Below are positions 4,847 through 7,434 of a DNA stretch of 7,434 bases, piece after piece. The stretch's first letter is position 1. The number at the start of each line of letters is the position of its first letter. The position numbers and the translations under genes are program-made. The notes under the pieces were generated by a model that worked only from the letters and a program-made list of their open reading frames with translations, had not been told where the DNA came from and did no database searches. Source of the stretch: Pseudovibrio sp. JCM 19062 (GTDB lineage Bacteria; Pseudomonadota; Alphaproteobacteria; Rhizobiales; Stappiaceae); assembly GCA_001310715.1 (NCBI GenBank), contig BAXV01000120.1:1-7434 (forward strand). The letters are read 5' to 3'.

Positions 4847-7434
4847 ATGGTTTCTAAAGAAAAAAAGTATCGCGGCCACCCCTTCCAAAAGCCATAACGC
4901 GCCATCACTGGATGACAAATACACCAGACCAGCGGCGTTGTGTTTCTCACTGGCAATCAGGCGCTTGTGCGGTTGCCCTTGCAGCAGCGTATGCGCGATG
5001 AGCTGGCGGGGCTGAACACGGGTGCGTTCATCTCTGGCTACCGTGGCTCTCCGCTGGGGCGCTACGATATGGAGCTGTGGCGGGCGCAGCTGCATCTGGA
5101 CAAGCACAGCATCGTGTTTCAACCGGGCGTGAATGAGGATCTGGCAGCAACGGCTATCTGGGGCTCACAGCACGTGGGCAACATGAAGATGCGCACCAAG
5201 GATGGCGTGGTCGGTTTCTGGTATGGCAAGACGCCGGGGGTGGACCGTTCCGGTGATGCTTTCCGCCATGCCAACTTTGCCGGCACCCATCCCAAAGGCG
5301 GTGTTGTGGCGCTGTGCGGGGATGATCATGCAGCGAAATCCTCCACCGTTGCGGGCCAGTCTGACCATATGCTGATCGCCTCAGGCATTCCGGTGCTTTA
5401 CCCCGCCAACCCTCAGGACATTCTGGACTACGGTATTCTTGCGGTGGAGATGAGCCGCTACAGCGGATGCTGGGTGGGCCTGAAGCTGGTGACGGATGTG
5501 GTGGAGAGCGCCTCCAGCGTGGAAGTGGATCTGGACCGCGTTAATGTGGTGAAGCCGGACCTGAAAGACCCGCAGGGCGGCGTCTGGATACGTGAAATTG
5601 ATATGCCGGTGCAGCAGGAAAAACGGCTGCTGGAAGAAAAGATTCCGCGCGCGCTGGCCTTTGCACAAGCTAACAATATCAACCAGATTACCCATGACGC
5701 CCCCGAGGCGGAGCTGGGCATCATCGCCTCGGGTAAATCCTACTCTGATCTGCGACAGGCCATGCATGAGCTGGGGCTGACTTCTCTGGATGCTGAAAAA
5801 CGCGGCATTCGTATTTTGAAGATCGGTATGGTCTGGCCGTTGGACCCGAAAATCATCGAGACCTTCTCCAAGGGCCTCAAGAAAATCCTTGTAGTGGAGG
5901 AAAAGCGCCCTGTTGTTGAGGAGCAGCTCAAATCCATCCTGTTTGATGCCGGTCGCTCGCTGAAGGTGCAAGGCAAGGGGCTGCTGCCCACTGCCGGTGT
6001 GCTGGCAGCCAATCAGGTAGCCTCCGCCATTGCCGAGTTTCTGGAGGATGATGCGCTGCGGGCCAAGGTTCCGGTGCCGATCAAGCTTCGGCCCGGTCCG
6101 GTGCGCCGTCCTTCGTTCTGTTCCGGTTGCCCGCACAACACCTCCACCAAGGTGCCCGATGGCAGCCGTGCGCTGGCGGGTATTGGATGTCACACCATTG
6201 CGTATATGAATGATCCGGTGAAGACCAAGGCCCCCTCGCAAATGGGCGGTGAGGGGATGCACTGGGTTGGGCAGGCACCGTTTACGGACGAGCGCACGTG
6301 TTTGCAAATATGGGCGATGGCACCTACTTCCATTCCGGCTTTTTGGCCATGCGTCAGGCGGTCTCCGCCCACGCTAATATGACCTACAAGCTGCTGGTCA
6401 ACGGCTTTGTTTCCATGACAGGCGGACAGCCGGTAGATGGGGAATTGTCCGTGCCGCAGCTGATCACCGCTTCGCTCAACGAGGGCGCGACGAAGGTGGT
6501 GGTTGTGACCGAGGATGTGGAACGGGTGAAAGCCCAGCATATTCCGGCGGGTATTGAGGTGCACCACAGGCGCGAGTTGGAAGCGGTGCAGCGGGACCTG
6601 CGTGAGATGGAAGGTGTGACAGTTCTGATTTACGATCAGGCCTGCGCCACGGAACGCCGCCGCTTGCGCAAGCGCGGCAAGTGGGATGACCCCAAGGTAC
6701 GCACCTACATTCACCCGGAGATCTGCGAGGCTGTGGTGATTGTGGCGAGAAGTCCGGCTGTCTTTCCATTGAGCCGCTGGAAACGCCTCTGGGCCGCAAA
6801 CGTCAGATCAATCAGTCCACCTGCAACAAGGACTTTTCCTGCGTTGAGGCTTTTGCCCAAGCTTTGTGACCATTCATGGGGCCGAACCGCGCAAGGCCAC
6901 TACGCCTGCCGAGCGGCAGATAGAAAGCGTGGGTGACGAGATTCTGGCAGAGCCGGAGCTGCCTGCAATCAACGGCTCTACGGGGCTGCTGGTGACTGGC
7001 ATTGGCGGCACAGGCGTTGTGACCATTGGTGCGATCCTATCAATGGCGGCGCATCTGGATGGCAGCCGCGTTTCCACGCTGGACCTGACGGGCCTTGCGC
7101 AGAAGTACGGGGCGGTGATGACCCATATGCGCATTGCAAAGAGCGCTGATGAACTGCAAAGCGCGCGGTTGGCTGTGGGCGAAGCAGATGTGGTGATTGG
7201 CTGTGATCTGGTGGTAACAGCAGGAGATGAGGCGCTCACCACCTTGCGTCCGGAAACTGCCCGCGTCGTGGTGAACACGGAAGAGGTGCCAACCGTCGAC
7301 TTTTCCAAGAACCCCGATTGGGACATCAACACAGCGAGCCTGAAGGCACGGCTGAAAGAGGCGGTTGCAGACCGGCTGGATTACTTTGACACCACGCAGG
7401 CGGCAAAGGAGCTGTGCGGCGATGCGTGATGGGG
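4847..7434 (+). CDS. Indolepyruvate ferredoxin oxidoreductase, alpha/beta/gamma fusion, 3' end outside
   Basis: Oxidatively decarboxylates arylpyruvates (indolepyruvate, phenylpyruvate) with CoA to acyl-CoA, reducing ferredoxin, in aromatic amino acid breakdown. Start ATG 4847 follows a weak GAGAG; the family N-terminus SLDDKYTR leads to [15 protein letters not shown]. The first domain has [40 protein letters not shown] and [10 protein letters not shown]. The thiamine-diphosphate domain opens with [10 protein letters not shown] and holds GDGTYFHSG and [10 protein letters not shown] Cys-rich iron-sulfur segment (about 625-660) restores to [13 protein letters not shown] and [15 protein letters not shown]. 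The gamma domain has [16 protein letters not shown]. Frame breaks occur at an A7 run (4860-4866), 4928, 6294, 6730, the T4 run 6851-6854, and 7426, where the TGA is not the true end (restored GDAMMG). Each repair needs one base and recovers family sequence. About 860 of roughly 1150 residues are present. True substrate is unproven. Confidence 0.92.

Noticed and set aside
5381..6307. Minus-strand open frame of 308 codons
   Set aside because: It lies wholly opposite the oxidoreductase coding frame, has low-complexity His/Arg/Gly composition and no family motif; the plus-strand gene explains the openness.
6720..6870. Programmed ribosomal frameshifting in the oxidoreductase
   Set aside because: Several unrelated shifts occur across the gene with no slippery heptamer or consistent direction; simple base loss in runs explains them better.

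Overview
The window looks like chromosomal DNA of an alphaproteobacterium, probably of the Hyphomicrobiales/Rhizobiales type. This is inferred from moderately high GC, the fused indolepyruvate ferredoxin oxidoreductase, the small copper-type gene pair, and short intergenic palindromes resembling ones I remember from rhizobial genomes. No genus can be fixed from sequence alone. Both ends cut genes.

Layout. (1) 1-1063, minus strand: N-terminal half of an ABC-F ATPase, with its promoter and either a 34-codon leader ORF or a misread N-terminus just upstream (1017-1182). (2) 1183-1495: divergent spacer holding an 8-bp inverted repeat and a candidate forward promoter. (3) 1496-2378, plus: a small exported Cys/Met/His protein followed by a DUF411 metal-binding protein, probably one copper-linked operon, closed by a strong hairpin at 2405-2433. 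(4) 2455-2633: three tandem copies of a 53-54 bp element, each able to form a hairpin with a different stem, plus a GAAA-loop hairpin. (5) 2697-2923, plus: a short unrecognised protein that is visible only after a frame correction. (6) 3132-3913, plus: a glutamine synthetase-family gene missing its central third. (7) 3926-4423, minus: a small P-loop kinase-like protein, convergent with the previous gene and split by two indels. (8) 4424-4846: spacer with an orphan terminator-like hairpin. (9) 4847-7434, plus: indolepyruvate ferredoxin oxidoreductase, running off the right edge.

The dominant oddity is broken reading frames. I can restore the ABC-F gene, the small protein, the kinase and the oxidoreductase with thirteen indels of 1-2 bases. 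Most lie in or beside homopolymers, and each repair rejoins well-conserved sequence without internal stops. That pattern suggests base-calling errors in a draft or single-read assembly more than true gene decay. The exception is the glutamine synthetase, where roughly 200 codons are absent. Apart from the copper pair, the genes look functionally unrelated: translation-factor ATPase, nitrogen assimilation or polyamine ligation, P-loop kinase, and arylpyruvate oxidation.
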